The translations under genes were made by a program, and so were the position numbers. A stretch of 64,000 nucleotides of DNA from Rubrivivax sp. A210 (GTDB taxonomy: Bacteria; Pseudomonadota; Gammaproteobacteria; Burkholderiales; Burkholderiaceae_C): assembly GCF_904426505.1 (NCBI RefSeq), contig NZ_CAJGBN010000001.1:682001-746000 (forward strand). The letters run 5' to 3'. Shown here piece after piece: positions 8,652-20,683 of the stretch. A model generated the notes under the pieces. That model was not told the DNA's origin and ran no database searches. It worked only from the letters and a program-made list of their open reading frames with translations. Numbering within the stretch: position 1 is the first letter of the stretch; every line of letters begins with the position of its first letter.

Positions 8652-10732
8652 GTGAACTCACCGACCCTGCCGCACGCCTGTACCGGCTGCTGCCAAGCGT
8701 CTATCGCGAGCGCGACATCGCCGCCGGCGGGGCACTGCGCGCGTTGCTGGGGGTGATCGGCGAGCAGGTCGAAATCGTCCAGGGCGATATCGACCAGCTC
8801 TACGACAACTGGTTCATCGAGACCTGCGACGACTGGGTGGTGCCCTACATCGGCGAGCTCATCGGCTACCGCACGCCCGCTGTGGCCGATGATGGCGATG
8901 GCGCGGCCGAACCTGCCCGACTGCGTGCATTGGTGCCCCGCCGCGATGTCGGCAATGCCCTGCGCTGGCGCCGCCGCAAAGGCAGTGCCGCCGTGCTCGA
9001 GGAGGTGGCCAGTGCCGTCTGCGGCTGGCCTTGCCGGGCGGTGGAGTTCGGCCGCTTCCTGGCCGGCACGGCCTCGCTGCGCGACCCCGGACTGCCGCCC
9101 AGCCGCCTGGCCCCCGTGCGCGACGCCGCGGTCTGCAGCGGTGCCGGCTCGCCCTTCGATTCACTGTCGCACGGCGTGGATCTGCGCCGGGCCTCATCGA
9201 CACAGCGGCCGGGGCGACACGGCCCGCTCAGCCTGGGCCTGTTCGTCTGGCGCTTGCGCAGCCTGCCCGTGACCAAGATGGCCTCCTACTGCCTGGACCG
9301 CCACGAGAAGGCCTGCTACACCTTCAGCGTGCTGGGCAACGACACACCGCTGTTCCTGGCACCCGGCGGCGAAGGCCTCTTGCGCTGGCCGGCACGCCTG
9401 ACGCGTGCGCTGATGGTGGACGCACAGGGCCGAGTGGCCGAAGCCTTGTACGGCGAGGGCCGCGCGCTGGCCCTGTGGCGCCGTGAGGCGGGCGCGCTGA
9501 CGCTGGTGCCACGCGAACAACTCGTCGTCGCCGACCTGTCCGGCTGGCGGCGCCGGCCCCGCGCAGGCACGGTGCAGATCGATCCCGACCGTGGCCGCAT
9601 CGCTTTCGCACCGGGTGAAGCGCCCGAGGCCGGACTGCTGGTCAGCTACCACACAGCCTTCAGCGCGCCCATGGGCGGCGGCGAGTACGTGCGCACCGAG
9701 CGGTCCGCCAGCAGTGGCTGCGAGCACCTGACCGTAGGCCCCGACGCCGAGTACGCCACCTTGGACGAGGCCCTGGAATTCCGCGAGCGCGAGAAGCTGG
9801 ACGACGTGGTGATCACGCTCACCGCCAACGCGGTGTATGCCGACCCGCCACCGATCCGCCTGCGCAAAGGGCAGCGGCTGGAGATCCGCGCCACGGGCCA
9901 GGCACGGCCGTTGATCGACCTGCGCAACCGCCACCGCGACGCCCGCGAGTTTCTCATCCTGCAAGGCAACGAAGGCGGCTGCGTGTGGCTGGTGGGCCTG
10001 ATGGTGGCCGGTCGCGGTGTGCAGGTGCGAGGTGAGCTGGAGGCCCTGACACTGCGGCACTGCACGCTGGTGCCCGGCTGGGAGCCGGGCGCGAGCTGCA
10101 CTCAAGACGAGCAGGACGTGGCGCCCAGCCTGCGGCTGGAAGGCCGCTCCACGCGCGTGGTGCTGGAGCACAGCATCGTGGGCCCGATCTCCGTGCCCGC
10201 CCACGGCCGCGGTGCCGAGGCCGAACCGCTGGAGCTGCGCATCAGCGACAGCATCGTTGACGCCACGTCGACGCGCCGGCGCGCCATCGCCGCGGCCGAC
10301 GGCGAAGCGGCCCATGTGCGCCTGACCGTGTACCGCAGCACGCTCATCGGCCAGGTGCATGCACGCGCCCTCGCGCTGGCCGCCGACAGCATCTTCCACG
10401 GAGCCGTGCGCATCAGCGAACGCCAGCAAGGCTGCCTGCGCTTTTGCTGGGTGCCGCGCCATTCGGCCACGCCGCGCCGCTTTTCGTGCCAGCCCGCGGC
10501 CACGGCCACGCACGAACTTCAACCCCGCTTCAGCAGCCTGCACTACGGCCAGCCCGACTACGCCCAGCTGGCCCCCAACTGCCCGGCCGAGATCAGCGCC
10601 GGGGCCGAGGACGGTTCCGAGATGGGCGCCTTCCACGACCTGTTCCAGCCGCAGCGCCAGGCCCACCTGCGCGAGCGGATGGCTGAGTTCCTGCCCGTCG
10701 GCTACGAGCTCGCACTCATCAACGCCAGTTAG
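8648..10732 (+). CDS. Phage tail protein I-like baseplate protein with beta-helix region
   Basis: The ATG at 8648 overlaps the preceding stop and gives 694 residues. The N-terminus (LTDPAARLYRLLPSVYRERD, then DIDQLYDNWFIETCDDWVVP and YIGELIGYR) is the signature of the tail protein I-like component of extracellular injection systems. From about residue 355 onward the sequence becomes a series of short strands (HLTVGPDAEYATLDEALEF, then FLILQGNEGGCVWLVGLMVA and LRHCTLVPG) resembling a right-handed parallel beta-helix. The C-terminus ends FLPVGYELALINAS. The protein probably joins baseplate and outer spike or fibre elements. The helix reading is inference from pattern. Confidence 0.78.
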   Translation: MSELTDPAARLYRLLPSVYRERDIAAGGALRALLGVIGEQVEIVQGDIDQLYDNWFIETCDDWVVPYIGELIGYRTPAVADDGDGAAEPARLRALVPRRDVGNALRWRRRKGSAAVLEEVASAVCGWPCRAVEFGRFLAGTASLRDPGLPPSRLAPVRDAAVCSGAGSPFDSLSHGVDLRRASSTQRPGRHGPLSLGLFVWRLRSLPVTKMASYCLDRHEKACYTFSVLGNDTPLFLAPGGEGLLRWPARLTRALMVDAQGRVAEALYGEGRALALWRREAGALTLVPREQLVVADLSGWRRRPRAGTVQIDPDRGRIAFAPGEAPEAGLLVSYHTAFSAPMGGGEYVRTERSASSGCEHLTVGPDAEYATLDEALEFREREKLDDVVITLTANAVYADPPPIRLRKGQRLEIRATGQARPLIDLRNRHRDAREFLILQGNEGGCVWLVGLMVAGRGVQVRGELEALTLRHCTLVPGWEPGASCTQDEQDVAPSLRLEGRSTRVVLEHSIVGPISVPAHGRGAEAEPLELRISDSIVDATSTRRRAIAAADGEAAHVRLTVYRSTLIGQVHARALALAADSIFHGAVRISERQQGCLRFCWVPRHSATPRRFSCQPAATATHELQPRFSSLHYGQPDYAQLAPNCPAEISAGAEDGSEMGAFHDLFQPQRQAHLRERMAEFLPVGYELALINAS

Positions 10733-10746
10733 GACGGCCCCTCCCC

Positions 10747-12243
10747 ATGAAGAACATCGACACGTCGCGCGTCAGCTTCGACCCGGCGAAGAACTTCAGC
10801 CGCGTGCTCAAGCAGCAGGGCCGAGTGGAACTCGACGCCGACTGGAACGAGCAGGCCGCCCTCATGCTGCACACGCTGCGCCTGATGATGGCCGACCTGG
10901 TTGGCCCCTTCGCCGGCCCCTCGCACACGCATGGCTTTCGGGTGCTGCTGCCGGGCCTGAAGACGCCCCACGAGATCGACGAGCCGACGCAGCAGCTGCT
11001 GCAACGCTGCGGCCCGGGCGAACTGGTGCTGACGCGCGGCCGCTACTACGTCGATGGCCTGCTGTGCGAGAACCACGCGCCTTTGCTCTATCGCTGGCCC
11101 GCCGGAGACGCGCCCGGCCACCACCACCTGGTCTTTCTGGACGTGTGGGAGCGCGAGGTCACGGCGCTGGAGGACGCCAGCCTGCTCGAGCCTGCACTGG
11201 GCGGCGCCGACACCACGGCACGCGCGCAGGTGACATGGGCCGTGAGGACGCTGGCCGTCCCAAGCCGGTCACGAAGCGGGCAGGCGCAAAACGGCTGCCA
11301 GGCCGACATGTCGCCGAGCTGGTCCGAGCACCTGGAGGCGCTTCAACCCAAGCACCGCGGGGCCCTGGCGGTACGCACCCGGCCCGACGGCTGGGAATCG
11401 GGCCTGGACGAGACGGACGCCGAACCCGGCACCTACCGTGGCGTGGAGAACCAGCTCTACCGCATCGAAATCCACCGCGGCGGCCCCACCGGCTGTCCAC
11501 AGCCGCCCACGTTCAAATGGTCGCGCGACAACGGCACGGTGGCCTTTGGCGTCGAGTCCATCACGGCGCCGAATGACGGTCAGTTGATCGTCACTTTGGC
11601 CGCCGCGCCGCTGGACTCGGCCAGCCCGCTGGCGGCGGGCCAATGGGTCGAGATCGAGAACCTACCCGACCTCTGGCAAAGCCTCCAGGGCCGGCTGCTC
11701 CAAATCGCCGAGATCGATGAAGCCCAGCAGCAGCTGACGCTGCTGCGACCGGCCGGCGCCCCCAGCGAGGCCGGGGCCTCCAGAGCCGCGGCCGACGACA
11801 GCGGACTTGGCTGCGCGCAAGCCCGCACGGTGCTGCGCCGCTGGGACCAGTCGGGCGCACGCGGCAGAGGCAGTGAGCGCGGTGAACGAGGTGAACGAGG
11901 TGAAGGGCTGATCGATGGCGCCGTCCCCATCGAAGAAGGCGCCTGGCTGCCGCTGGAGAACGGCATCGAAGTGCGCTTCGACAAGCACCCAGGCCACCGC
12001 TACCGGGCTGGCGACTACTGGCTGGTCGCCGCACGCGTGGTCACCGCAGACGTGCTGTGGCCGCGCCATGAGGGCAAGCCCAGGGCGCTGCCTCCCATGG
12101 GTGTGCAGCACCACTACGCGCCTCTGGCACTGGTGACGGTGTCGGCCAACCGCAGCGAACTCGTTGCCCCACTCACACGCGGCTTCAGCTACCAACGCGT
12201 GAAGGAACTCGGGCGCGACGTGCTTGCGCGCGACGGGGACTGA
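10747..12243 (+). CDS. DUF6519 domain protein of the injection-system cluster
   Basis: The 498-residue product begins KNIDTSRVSFDPAKNFSRVL, then QQGRVELDADWNEQAALMLH, the signature I associate with DUF6519. Such proteins are found beside baseplate genes of extracellular contractile injection systems and some phage-like clusters. A later motif, YRIEIHRGGP followed by FKWSRDNGTVAFGV (residues about 240-265), is also typical. A tandem 9-bp DNA repeat encodes a charged ERGERGERGEG segment at about residues 377-387. Its role is not established; a fibre or baseplate periphery function is the usual guess. It starts 14 nt after the tail protein stop. Confidence 0.8.
   Translation: MKNIDTSRVSFDPAKNFSRVLKQQGRVELDADWNEQAALMLHTLRLMMADLVGPFAGPSHTHGFRVLLPGLKTPHEIDEPTQQLLQRCGPGELVLTRGRYYVDGLLCENHAPLLYRWPAGDAPGHHHLVFLDVWEREVTALEDASLLEPALGGADTTARAQVTWAVRTLAVPSRSRSGQAQNGCQADMSPSWSEHLEALQPKHRGALAVRTRPDGWESGLDETDAEPGTYRGVENQLYRIEIHRGGPTGCPQPPTFKWSRDNGTVAFGVESITAPNDGQLIVTLAAAPLDSASPLAAGQWVEIENLPDLWQSLQGRLLQIAEIDEAQQQLTLLRPAGAPSEAGASRAAADDSGLGCAQARTVLRRWDQSGARGRGSERGERGERGEGLIDGAVPIEEGAWLPLENGIEVRFDKHPGHRYRAGDYWLVAARVVTADVLWPRHEGKPRALPPMGVQHHYAPLALVTVSANRSELVAPLTRGFSYQRVKELGRDVLARDGD
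11872..11907 (+). repeat. Tandem 9-bp repeat in the DUF6519 gene
   Basis: Units at 11881-11889 and 11890-11898 are identical (GGTGAACGA). They are flanked by diverged units at 11872-11880 and 11899-11907. They encode repeated Glu-Arg-Gly and preserve the reading frame. Confidence 0.85.
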
Positions 12244-12247
12244 GGCC

Positions 12248-13120
12248 ATGAGCGCCGCCCAAGAGTGCCCCGGCTGCGGCCGTCCGATCGAGGCGGCGCA
12301 GGAGCCCGTGCCGCAGTGCGAGCTGCTGCTCAACCGCAACGACCCGCAGCGCTGCGCCTGGCGTGCGCGCCACGTGACCCAGCCCGCGCCAGTGGCAGTG
12401 GCGGTGGCTGCGCCGGAGGCCCCGCCGCCGCCCCCACCTTGTTCGCCGCCAACGCGGCCAACCCCGGCACCCCAGGCACCACCTGCGCCGCCTGCGCCCG
12501 AAGCGCCGCCGCCGCCGCCGCCGCCACCGCCGCCGCCGCCGGCCACGCCGCCTACGCCGCCCCCTGTCGCCGCGCGCAAACGCTCGCGCTGGCTGCTGCC
12601 TGTCACCATGCTGATCGGCGCGCTGGTGTTCGGCGCCTGGCTCGTCGGCCGGTCAGGCCGTCAGCCGGTCGTGTCGGCGCCGCAGCCCGCGGCGTCGGGG
12701 GCCGCATCGGCACCTGCGACACAAGCTCCCCCGGCATCGGCGGCAGCTTCGGCAGCCCTGGTCGCCACGTCAACGACCGCCCCACCGGCCGCAGCACCCA
12801 CGAGGCCGCGATCCGGTGCCGCCCCGGTGCGACCACGCCACACAGAACTCGAGCGCGTGGCCGTCCCGGAGACACCCGCCAGTGCCGCCATGCCTGTGCA
12901 AGACGCCGCGCCGCCGCCCGCGTCAGCCGCCGAGCCGCCCAAGCCTGCCGAGACCTACCTCGAGGCCTGTACCCGCCAATCGGCTGGCGGCATCGGCAAG
13001 ACCACGCGCATCTACGTGTGCATGAAGCGCAAGTGCTGCGGCACCAACGTGGCCCGCGAGCCATCCTGCCTGGCCTACCACCAGAGCAGTGCTGGGCTGC
13101 CCTGCTTGCCGCACGACTGA
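12248..13120 (+). CDS. Zinc-ribbon/proline-rich/single-span membrane protein closing the CIS cluster
   Basis: I place the start at the ATG at 12248, 4 nt after the DUF6519 stop, giving 290 residues; no family is recognised. The N-terminus reads AAQECPGCGRPIE, and two further cysteines lie at C27 (in PQCELL) and C39 (in RCAWRA), which could complete a zinc ribbon. A proline-rich linker follows (about residues 55-110, including a run of twelve prolines). Then comes one hydrophobic helix (WLLPVTMLIGALVFGAWLVG, about residues 117-136) preceded by RKRSR. After that are an Ala/Pro-rich stretch and a Cys-rich end (YVCMKRKCCG, then SCLAY and LPCLP). The topology fits a cytoplasmic zinc-binding head and a periplasmic tail. 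As the last cluster gene it might tether the particle to the inner membrane; that is inference. Confidence 0.72.
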   Translation: MSAAQECPGCGRPIEAAQEPVPQCELLLNRNDPQRCAWRARHVTQPAPVAVAVAAPEAPPPPPPCSPPTRPTPAPQAPPAPPAPEAPPPPPPPPPPPPATPPTPPPVAARKRSRWLLPVTMLIGALVFGAWLVGRSGRQPVVSAPQPAASGAASAPATQAPPASAAASAALVATSTTAPPAAAPTRPRSGAAPVRPRHTELERVAVPETPASAAMPVQDAAPPPASAAEPPKPAETYLEACTRQSAGGIGKTTRIYVCMKRKCCGTNVAREPSCLAYHQSSAGLPCLPHD

Positions 13121-13249
13121 GAGTGACCGTCGCCCATACCGTCAGAAAATCTCGGCTTGCCGGTGATCGTGAACCGTGGCTTGCGCGGCGCCGCCCGCCT
13201 GCGATCCTTGGCCGCCCCTTCGCGCGCAGCCAAGCTTGCCTCGCCCCCT

Positions 13250-14092
13250 TCAGCGCAAGGCCCGGGCGTGGTGCTCGAGGTGCTCGCCGATGAAGCTGGC
13301 GATGAAGTAGTAGCTGTGGTCGTAGCCCGGCTGGCGGCGCAGCGTCAGCGGGTGGCCCGCTGCCGCGCAAGCCGCCTCCAGCCATTCGGGCTTCAGCTGC
13401 CCGTCGAGGAATTCGTCGGCCCCACCCTGGTCGACCAGCAGCGGCAGCCGCTCGGCGGCGCCGGCGATCAGCGCCGTCGTGTCGTGCGCGGCCCAGGTGC
13501 TTTCATCGTCGCCCAGGTAGGCGGCGAAGGCCTTGCGGCCCCAGGGCACCCGCGCCGGCGCGACGATGGGCGAGAACGCCGAGACGCTGGCGTAGCGCCC
13601 CGGGTGGCGCAGCGCCAGCGTCAGCGCGCCGTGGCCGCCCATCGAGTGGCCGAAGATGCCGCGCCGGCCGGTCGTGGCAGCGTGCTGCTCCACCAGCGCC
13701 GGCAGCTCGTCCACCACGTAGCTCTCCATGCGGTAGTGGCGCGCCCAGGGCTCGCGGGTCGCGTCGAGGTAGAAGCCGGCACCTTGCCCCAGGTCGTAGG
13801 CCGGGTCGTCGGCGACACCCAGGCTGCCGCCGGGATCACGCGGGCTGGTGTCGGGTGCCACCAGGATCAGCCCCAGCCGCGCCGCGTGCGCCTGGGCACC
13901 GGCCTTGGTGATGAAGTTCTGTTCGCTGCAGGTCAGGCCTGAAAGCCAGTACAGCACCGGGCACTTCTCTCCGGCCAGCGCCTGCGGCGGCAGGTACAGC
14001 CCGAAGCGCATCGCGCAGCCCAGCGTGGTCGAGTCGTGGCGCCAGACTTCCTGGCGGCCACCCGATGAAGCGTGTTGTTCGACGCGTTCCAC
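13250..14092 (-). CDS. fghA: S-formylglutathione hydrolase
   Basis: The 280-residue alpha/beta hydrolase matches the esterase D family at its usual length. It has the nucleophile motif GHSMGGHGALTLALRHPG, an oxyanion region in LSGLTCSEQNF, and the catalytic His in PGYDHSYYFIASFI. It hydrolyses S-formylglutathione to formate and glutathione, the last step of glutathione-dependent formaldehyde oxidation in the cytoplasm. It is the third gene of the frmR-adhC-fghA operon, 10 nt behind adhC, and should be induced by formaldehyde through FrmR. Confidence 0.95.
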   Translation of the reverse strand: MERVEQHASSGGRQEVWRHDSTTLGCAMRFGLYLPPQALAGEKCPVLYWLSGLTCSEQNFITKAGAQAHAARLGLILVAPDTSPRDPGGSLGVADDPAYDLGQGAGFYLDATREPWARHYRMESYVVDELPALVEQHAATTGRRGIFGHSMGGHGALTLALRHPGRYASVSAFSPIVAPARVPWGRKAFAAYLGDDESTWAAHDTTALIAGAAERLPLLVDQGGADEFLDGQLKPEWLEAACAAAGHPLTLRRQPGYDHSYYFIASFIGEHLEHHARALR

Positions 14093-14102
14093 GGCCCGGC
14101 CC

Positions 14103-15537
<1,435 letters not shown>

Positions 15538-15553
15538 GCGGCAGGCCCCAATG

Positions 15554-15568
15554 TACTGGGGGGGAGTA
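15554..15568 (-). promoter_or_regulatory. FrmR/RcnR-type operator overlapping a -10 box
   Basis: The plus strand reads TACT, seven Gs, then AGTA, an exact match to the TACT-G6-N-AGTA form recognised by RcnR/FrmR-type repressors. It lies 16 nt upstream of the frmR start. On the minus strand its AT end forms TATACT (15565-15570), a good -10 hexamer, so a bound repressor would block polymerase. No convincing -35 is visible. Confidence 0.85.
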
Positions 15569-15769
15569 TAGAGGAGAGGCAGGCAGCGTGCGCGTTCGCC
15601 TCAGAACCGGATCCCCGGCCTTGAAGGCTGGTGCGCGCCAAGGACAGCTGGCCGGCGCAGGGCAAACGATCCCGGCCTGTTAAGTGGCGCGGCCGCAGAA
15701 GCCGCCGGCAGCCAAGCACGGCAAGAGCCGCGATGCACCACAGGTCAGCGCTGCACAGCAGCCCGATGG

Positions 15770-16234
15770 CTAGCGCACAGGAATCGGCGTAGCCCTGTCC
15801 ACCGGCACGGCCGTGACACTGTTCTGAGGCGAGCCCTCGATGACCCGGTCCGAGTAGGTGAGGTAGACGAGTGTGTTGCGCGGTGCATCGACCATGCGCA
15901 CGACGCGAAGGCGCTTGAATACCAGCGAGATGCGCTCATTGAACATCTCGTCCTCCCGCTTGAGCGGCTTCGGGAAGGAAATGGCGCCAGTCTGACGGCA
16001 GGCGATGGATGCCTCGGCCTTGTCTTCGGCCAGGCCGAGCCCCCCTTTAATGCCCCCGGTCTTGGCCCGCGACACGTAGCAGGTGACTCCCTTGACCCCC
16101 GGATCGTCATACGCATCGACGACGATCTTGTGGTCCGGGCCTATGAGCTTGAACACGGTGTCGACTTCGCCGATTCGCTGGGCGTGGACGGCGACGGCGG
16201 TGGCCAGCAGGGTCAGGCAGAAAATGAGCTTCAT
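15770..16234 (-). CDS. creA: CreA family periplasmic protein
   Basis: The 154-residue protein starts with a signal peptide ([18 protein letters not shown]). It then shows CreA signatures: [44 protein letters not shown] and [19 protein letters not shown]. CreA proteins are conserved small exported proteins of unproven function; despite the name they are not regulators. Two cysteines (in TCYV and ACRQ) could form a disulphide. It stands alone between the frm operon and guaA, on the same strand as both. Confidence 0.93.
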   Translation of the reverse strand: MKLIFCLTLLATAVAVHAQRIGEVDTVFKLIGPDHKIVVDAYDDPGVKGVTCYVSRAKTGGIKGGLGLAEDKAEASIACRQTGAISFPKPLKREDEMFNERISLVFKRLRVVRMVDAPRNTLVYLTYSDRVIEGSPQNSVTAVPVDRATPIPVR

Positions 16235-16577
16235 GCCGGCATTGTGAGCGGCGAGGGCAGGCCGCGTGCCCGCGGCCCCGTCGAGGAGTCCACCCTCATT
16301 GGAGAGGCCATCCCGGTACCCGTTGAGGACAGCTGAAGGAACGGCAACCTGCGACTTCGAGACGCCCAGCGAGCGGCCTCAGTGCCCGGGCTCGATCACG
16401 GGCCTCGAACCGTCCGACACTTCGCTTGCAGGTGCTCGGATACCGTCACATCAACCCTCAGGGCGCCTGGGAGGAGGCTGGTTCACGCGCGACGCCTTTG
16501 GACGCCAAGTCCTTGTCCCTAGAGCGAAAACGGATAGTTCTGGGGGATGGCCGGAAGCACCTCGGGACGATCTTGGC
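16235..16577. other. Intergenic stretch without recognised content
   Basis: This 343-bp gap lies between the creA start and the guaA stop. I see no tRNA cloverleaf, insertion-sequence end, convincing ORF or hairpin followed by a T-run. It presumably holds the creA promoter near 16240-16330 and the guaA 3' flank. Confidence 0.6.
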
Positions 16578-18161
16578 TCACTCCCACTCGATGGTGGCCG
16601 GCGGCTTGCTGCTCACGTCGTAGGCAACGCGGTTGATGCCGCGCACCTCGTTGATGATGCGGCTGGACACCTTCTTCAGCAGTGCATACGGCAGTTCGGC
16701 CCAGTCGGCGGTCATGAAGTCGCTGGTCTGCACCGCGCGCAGCGCCACCACATGCTCGTAGGTGCGGCCGTCGCCCATCACGCCCACGCTTCGCACCGGC
16801 AGGAAGACCGCGAAGGCCTGGCTGGTGAGTTCGTACCAGTTGCGGCCGCTGGCGGGGTCAACGAAGTTGCGCAGTTCCTCGATGAAGATGGCATCGGCCC
16901 GGCGCAGCAGATCAGCGTACTCGGCCTTGACCTCGCCCAGGATGCGCACGCCCAGACCCGGCCCCGGGAAGGGGTGGCGGTAGACCATCTCGGGTGGCAG
17001 GCCCAAGGCGACGCCGAGTTCGCGCACCTCGTCCTTGAACAGGTCGCGCAGCGGCTCCAGCAGCTTGAGCCCCAGCGTCGCGGGCAGGCCGCCGACGTTG
17101 TGATGGCTCTTGATCGAAGTCGCCTTCTTGCTCTTGGCGCCGCCCGACTCGATGACATCGGGGTAGATCGTGCCCTGGGCCAGCCACTTGGCGTTGGCGA
17201 GCTTCTTCGCCTCGGCCTGGAAGACCTCGACGAATTCGCGGCCGATGATCTTGCGCTTGGCCTCGGGGTCGGTAACGCCCTTCAAGTGGCCCAGGAACTG
17301 CTCGCTGGCATCGACGTGGATGACCTTGGCGTGCAGGCGGCCAACGAACATGTCCATCACCATGCGGCCTTCGTCCAGGCGCAGCAGGCCGTGGTCGACG
17401 AAGACGCAGGTGAGCTGGTCTCCAATGGCGCGGTGGATCAGCGCCGCGGCCACGCTGGAATCGACGCCGCCGCTCAGGCCCAGGATGACCTCCTCGCTGC
17501 CCACCTGCTCGCGGATCCTGGCCACCGCCTCGGCAATGTGGTCGCGCATCACCCAGTCGGGCTTCGCGCCGGCTATCCCGAGCACAAAGCGCTCGATCAG
17601 CGCCCGGCCCTGCAGCGTGTGCGTCACCTCGGGGTGGAACTGCACGCCGTAGTAGCCGCGCGCCTCATCGGCCATGCCGGCAATGGGGCAGCTGGGCGTG
17701 CTGGCCATGAGCTTGAAGCCCGGCGGCAGCGCCGTGACCTTGTCGCCGTGGCTCATCCAGACCTTGAGCATGCCGTGGCCGGCCTCGGTGGAGAAATCCT
17801 CGATGCCCTGCAGCAGCCGCGTGTGGCCGTGGGCGCGCACCTCGGCATAGCCGAATTCGCGGTGGCTGCTGGCCTCGACCTGCCCGCCCTGCTGCACCGC
17901 CATCGTGAACATGCCGTAGCAGATGCCCAGCACCGGCACGCCCAGCTCCCACACGGCCGCCGGTGCGCGCAGCTCGTGCTCTTCATAGGTGCTGGCATGG
18001 CTGCCCGAGAGGATGATGGCCTTCGGCGCGAACTCGCGCACGAAGGCGTCGCCCACGTCGTTGGGGTGGATCTCGCAATAGACATGCGCCTCGCGCACGC
18101 GGCGGGCGATGAGCTGGGTGACTTGCGAGCCGAAGTCGAGGATGAGGATCTTGTCGTGCAT
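16578..18161 (-). CDS. guaA: GMP synthase (glutamine-hydrolysing)
   Basis: The 527-residue enzyme has the expected two parts. The class I amidotransferase domain shows [12 protein letters not shown] with the nucleophile Cys and [11 protein letters not shown] with the His/Glu pair. The ATP-pyrophosphatase domain has [20 protein letters not shown]. The C-terminal dimerisation domain ends [11 protein letters not shown], the conserved terminus. It converts XMP, ATP and glutamine to GMP in the cytoplasm. It follows guaB on the minus strand, 86 nt away, with a strong hairpin between them. Length and motifs are fully normal. Confidence 0.98.
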   Translation of the reverse strand: MHDKILILDFGSQVTQLIARRVREAHVYCEIHPNDVGDAFVREFAPKAIILSGSHASTYEEHELRAPAAVWELGVPVLGICYGMFTMAVQQGGQVEASSHREFGYAEVRAHGHTRLLQGIEDFSTEAGHGMLKVWMSHGDKVTALPPGFKLMASTPSCPIAGMADEARGYYGVQFHPEVTHTLQGRALIERFVLGIAGAKPDWVMRDHIAEAVARIREQVGSEEVILGLSGGVDSSVAAALIHRAIGDQLTCVFVDHGLLRLDEGRMVMDMFVGRLHAKVIHVDASEQFLGHLKGVTDPEAKRKIIGREFVEVFQAEAKKLANAKWLAQGTIYPDVIESGGAKSKKATSIKSHHNVGGLPATLGLKLLEPLRDLFKDEVRELGVALGLPPEMVYRHPFPGPGLGVRILGEVKAEYADLLRRADAIFIEELRNFVDPASGRNWYELTSQAFAVFLPVRSVGVMGDGRTYEHVVALRAVQTSDFMTADWAELPYALLKKVSSRIINEVRGINRVAYDVSSKPPATIEWE

Positions 18162-18184
18162 GGTGGGTGGCTTCGCGCCATGTC

Positions 18185-18218
18185 AAAAAAGGGCCGGCCC
18201 GCAGGCGCTGCGGGCCGG
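18185..18218 (-). terminator. Rho-independent terminator between guaB and guaA
   Basis: Read on the minus strand, a perfect 11-bp stem (18218-18208 with 18204-18194, sequence CCGGCCCGCAG) with a 3-nt loop is followed by CCC and six Ts (18190-18185). It lies 30 nt beyond the guaB stop and 24 nt before the guaA start. It should end or attenuate guaB transcripts. Confidence 0.88.
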
Positions 18219-18247
18219 TCGACAACTGCCCGCGGCGGGCCGCGGCA

Positions 18248-19752
<1,505 letters not shown>

Positions 19753-19836
19753 GAGAGGCCAAGGACATCGATCCGGCGCAGGCAAGGCCAGGACCCGCGT
19801 GTACAGGTGCGGCGAAGGCCGGACTAAACTTGAGGC

Positions 19837-20364
19837 ATGCCGCGCCTGCCCTCCCCGCCCGCCCCATCCACCCCCGTCCGCCGCCGCGCCACCGCCGTGC
19901 TGGCCGGCCTGGTGCTCGCCGCGCTGGCCGCACCGGCGCTGGCGCAATGGGTCTGGCGCGACCGCGACGGCCAGGTCAATGCCAGCGACCGCCCGCCGCC
20001 GCGCGACATCGCCGAAAAAGACATCCTGGCCCGCCCCGTGCCCGAGGCCAGGCGCAGCGCGCCGCGCGCCGCCGATGCCGCATCGGGTGCCGCCTCGGCC
20101 GCCGCCCCGCTGGACCGCGAACTGCAGGCGCGCAAGCGCAATGCCGAGCAGGAACAGGCCGCACGCTCACGCGCCGACGAGGAACGTCTGGCCCAGCAGC
20201 GCGCCGAGAACTGCCGTAGCGCGCGCAGCCACATCAGCGCGCTGGAAAGCGGCCAGCGCATCGCCCGTGTCAACGACAAGGGCGAGCGCGAGATCATCGA
20301 CGACCACACGCGCGCCGAAGACCTGCGCCGGGCGCGCGAGGTCGTGGCTGCCGATTGCCGTTGA
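19837..20364 (+). CDS. Exported DUF4124 protein
   Basis: The 175-residue protein has a signal peptide (RATAVLAGLVLAALAAPALA) followed at once by QWVWRDRDGQVNASDRPPPR, the DUF4124 signature near the mature N-terminus. The rest is Ala/Arg/Glu-rich and probably a coiled coil (ELQARKRNAEQEQAARSRAD, about residues 90-115). It ends with TRAEDLRRAREVVAADC. Such proteins are periplasmic, common in betaproteobacteria and of unknown function. It is transcribed divergently from guaB, with about 116 nt between the starts. Confidence 0.85.
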   Translation: MPRLPSPPAPSTPVRRRATAVLAGLVLAALAAPALAQWVWRDRDGQVNASDRPPPRDIAEKDILARPVPEARRSAPRAADAASGAASAAAPLDRELQARKRNAEQEQAARSRADEERLAQQRAENCRSARSHISALESGQRIARVNDKGEREIIDDHTRAEDLRRAREVVAADCR

Positions 20365-20374
20365 CAACCGCGGG

Positions 20375-20683
20375 CTAAGCCGGCGGGCCGCCCTCGCGGT
20401 GGCGCTTGTAGCGCTGGCGCCGCGCTTCCTTGGGATCGACGAGCAGCGGCCGGTAGACCTCGACACGGTCGCGCTCACGCAACGGCGTGCCCGGCTCGCA
20501 GCGCCGGCCCCACACGCCCAGGACAAGGCCACCGGGCACCAGGCCGTGGCGCTCGACGAGGCCGCTGGCGCGCAGCGCATCGTCCGCAGTGGCGCCCCTG
20601 GGCAGGCTCAGCGCCACCAGATCGGTGGCATCGGGGTGCGGGCAGTAGGCAACTTCGACGCTCAGCGTCTCAGCGTTTGCCAT
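20375..20683 (-). CDS. rnfH: RnfH family protein
   Basis: The start at 20683 ([14 protein letters not shown]) gives 102 residues, the usual length, and overlaps the end of ratA by 14 nt. An in-frame ATG 36 nt further upstream would overlap more and is less likely. The ubiquitin-like fold signature is present: VEVAYCPHPDATDLVALSLP, then GVWGRRCEPGTPLRERDRVE and EVYRPLLVDPKEARRQRYKR. RnfH (UPF0125) is co-conserved with RatA; its molecular role is unknown. Confidence 0.93.
   Translation of the reverse strand: MANAETLSVEVAYCPHPDATDLVALSLPRGATADDALRASGLVERHGLVPGGLVLGVWGRRCEPGTPLRERDRVEVYRPLLVDPKEARRQRYKRHREGGPPA

Noticed and set aside
1..13120. Complete prophage
   Set aside because: Only tail/baseplate-type genes are seen, and the proteins are of the extracellular injection system type (DUF6519, two giant wedge proteins).
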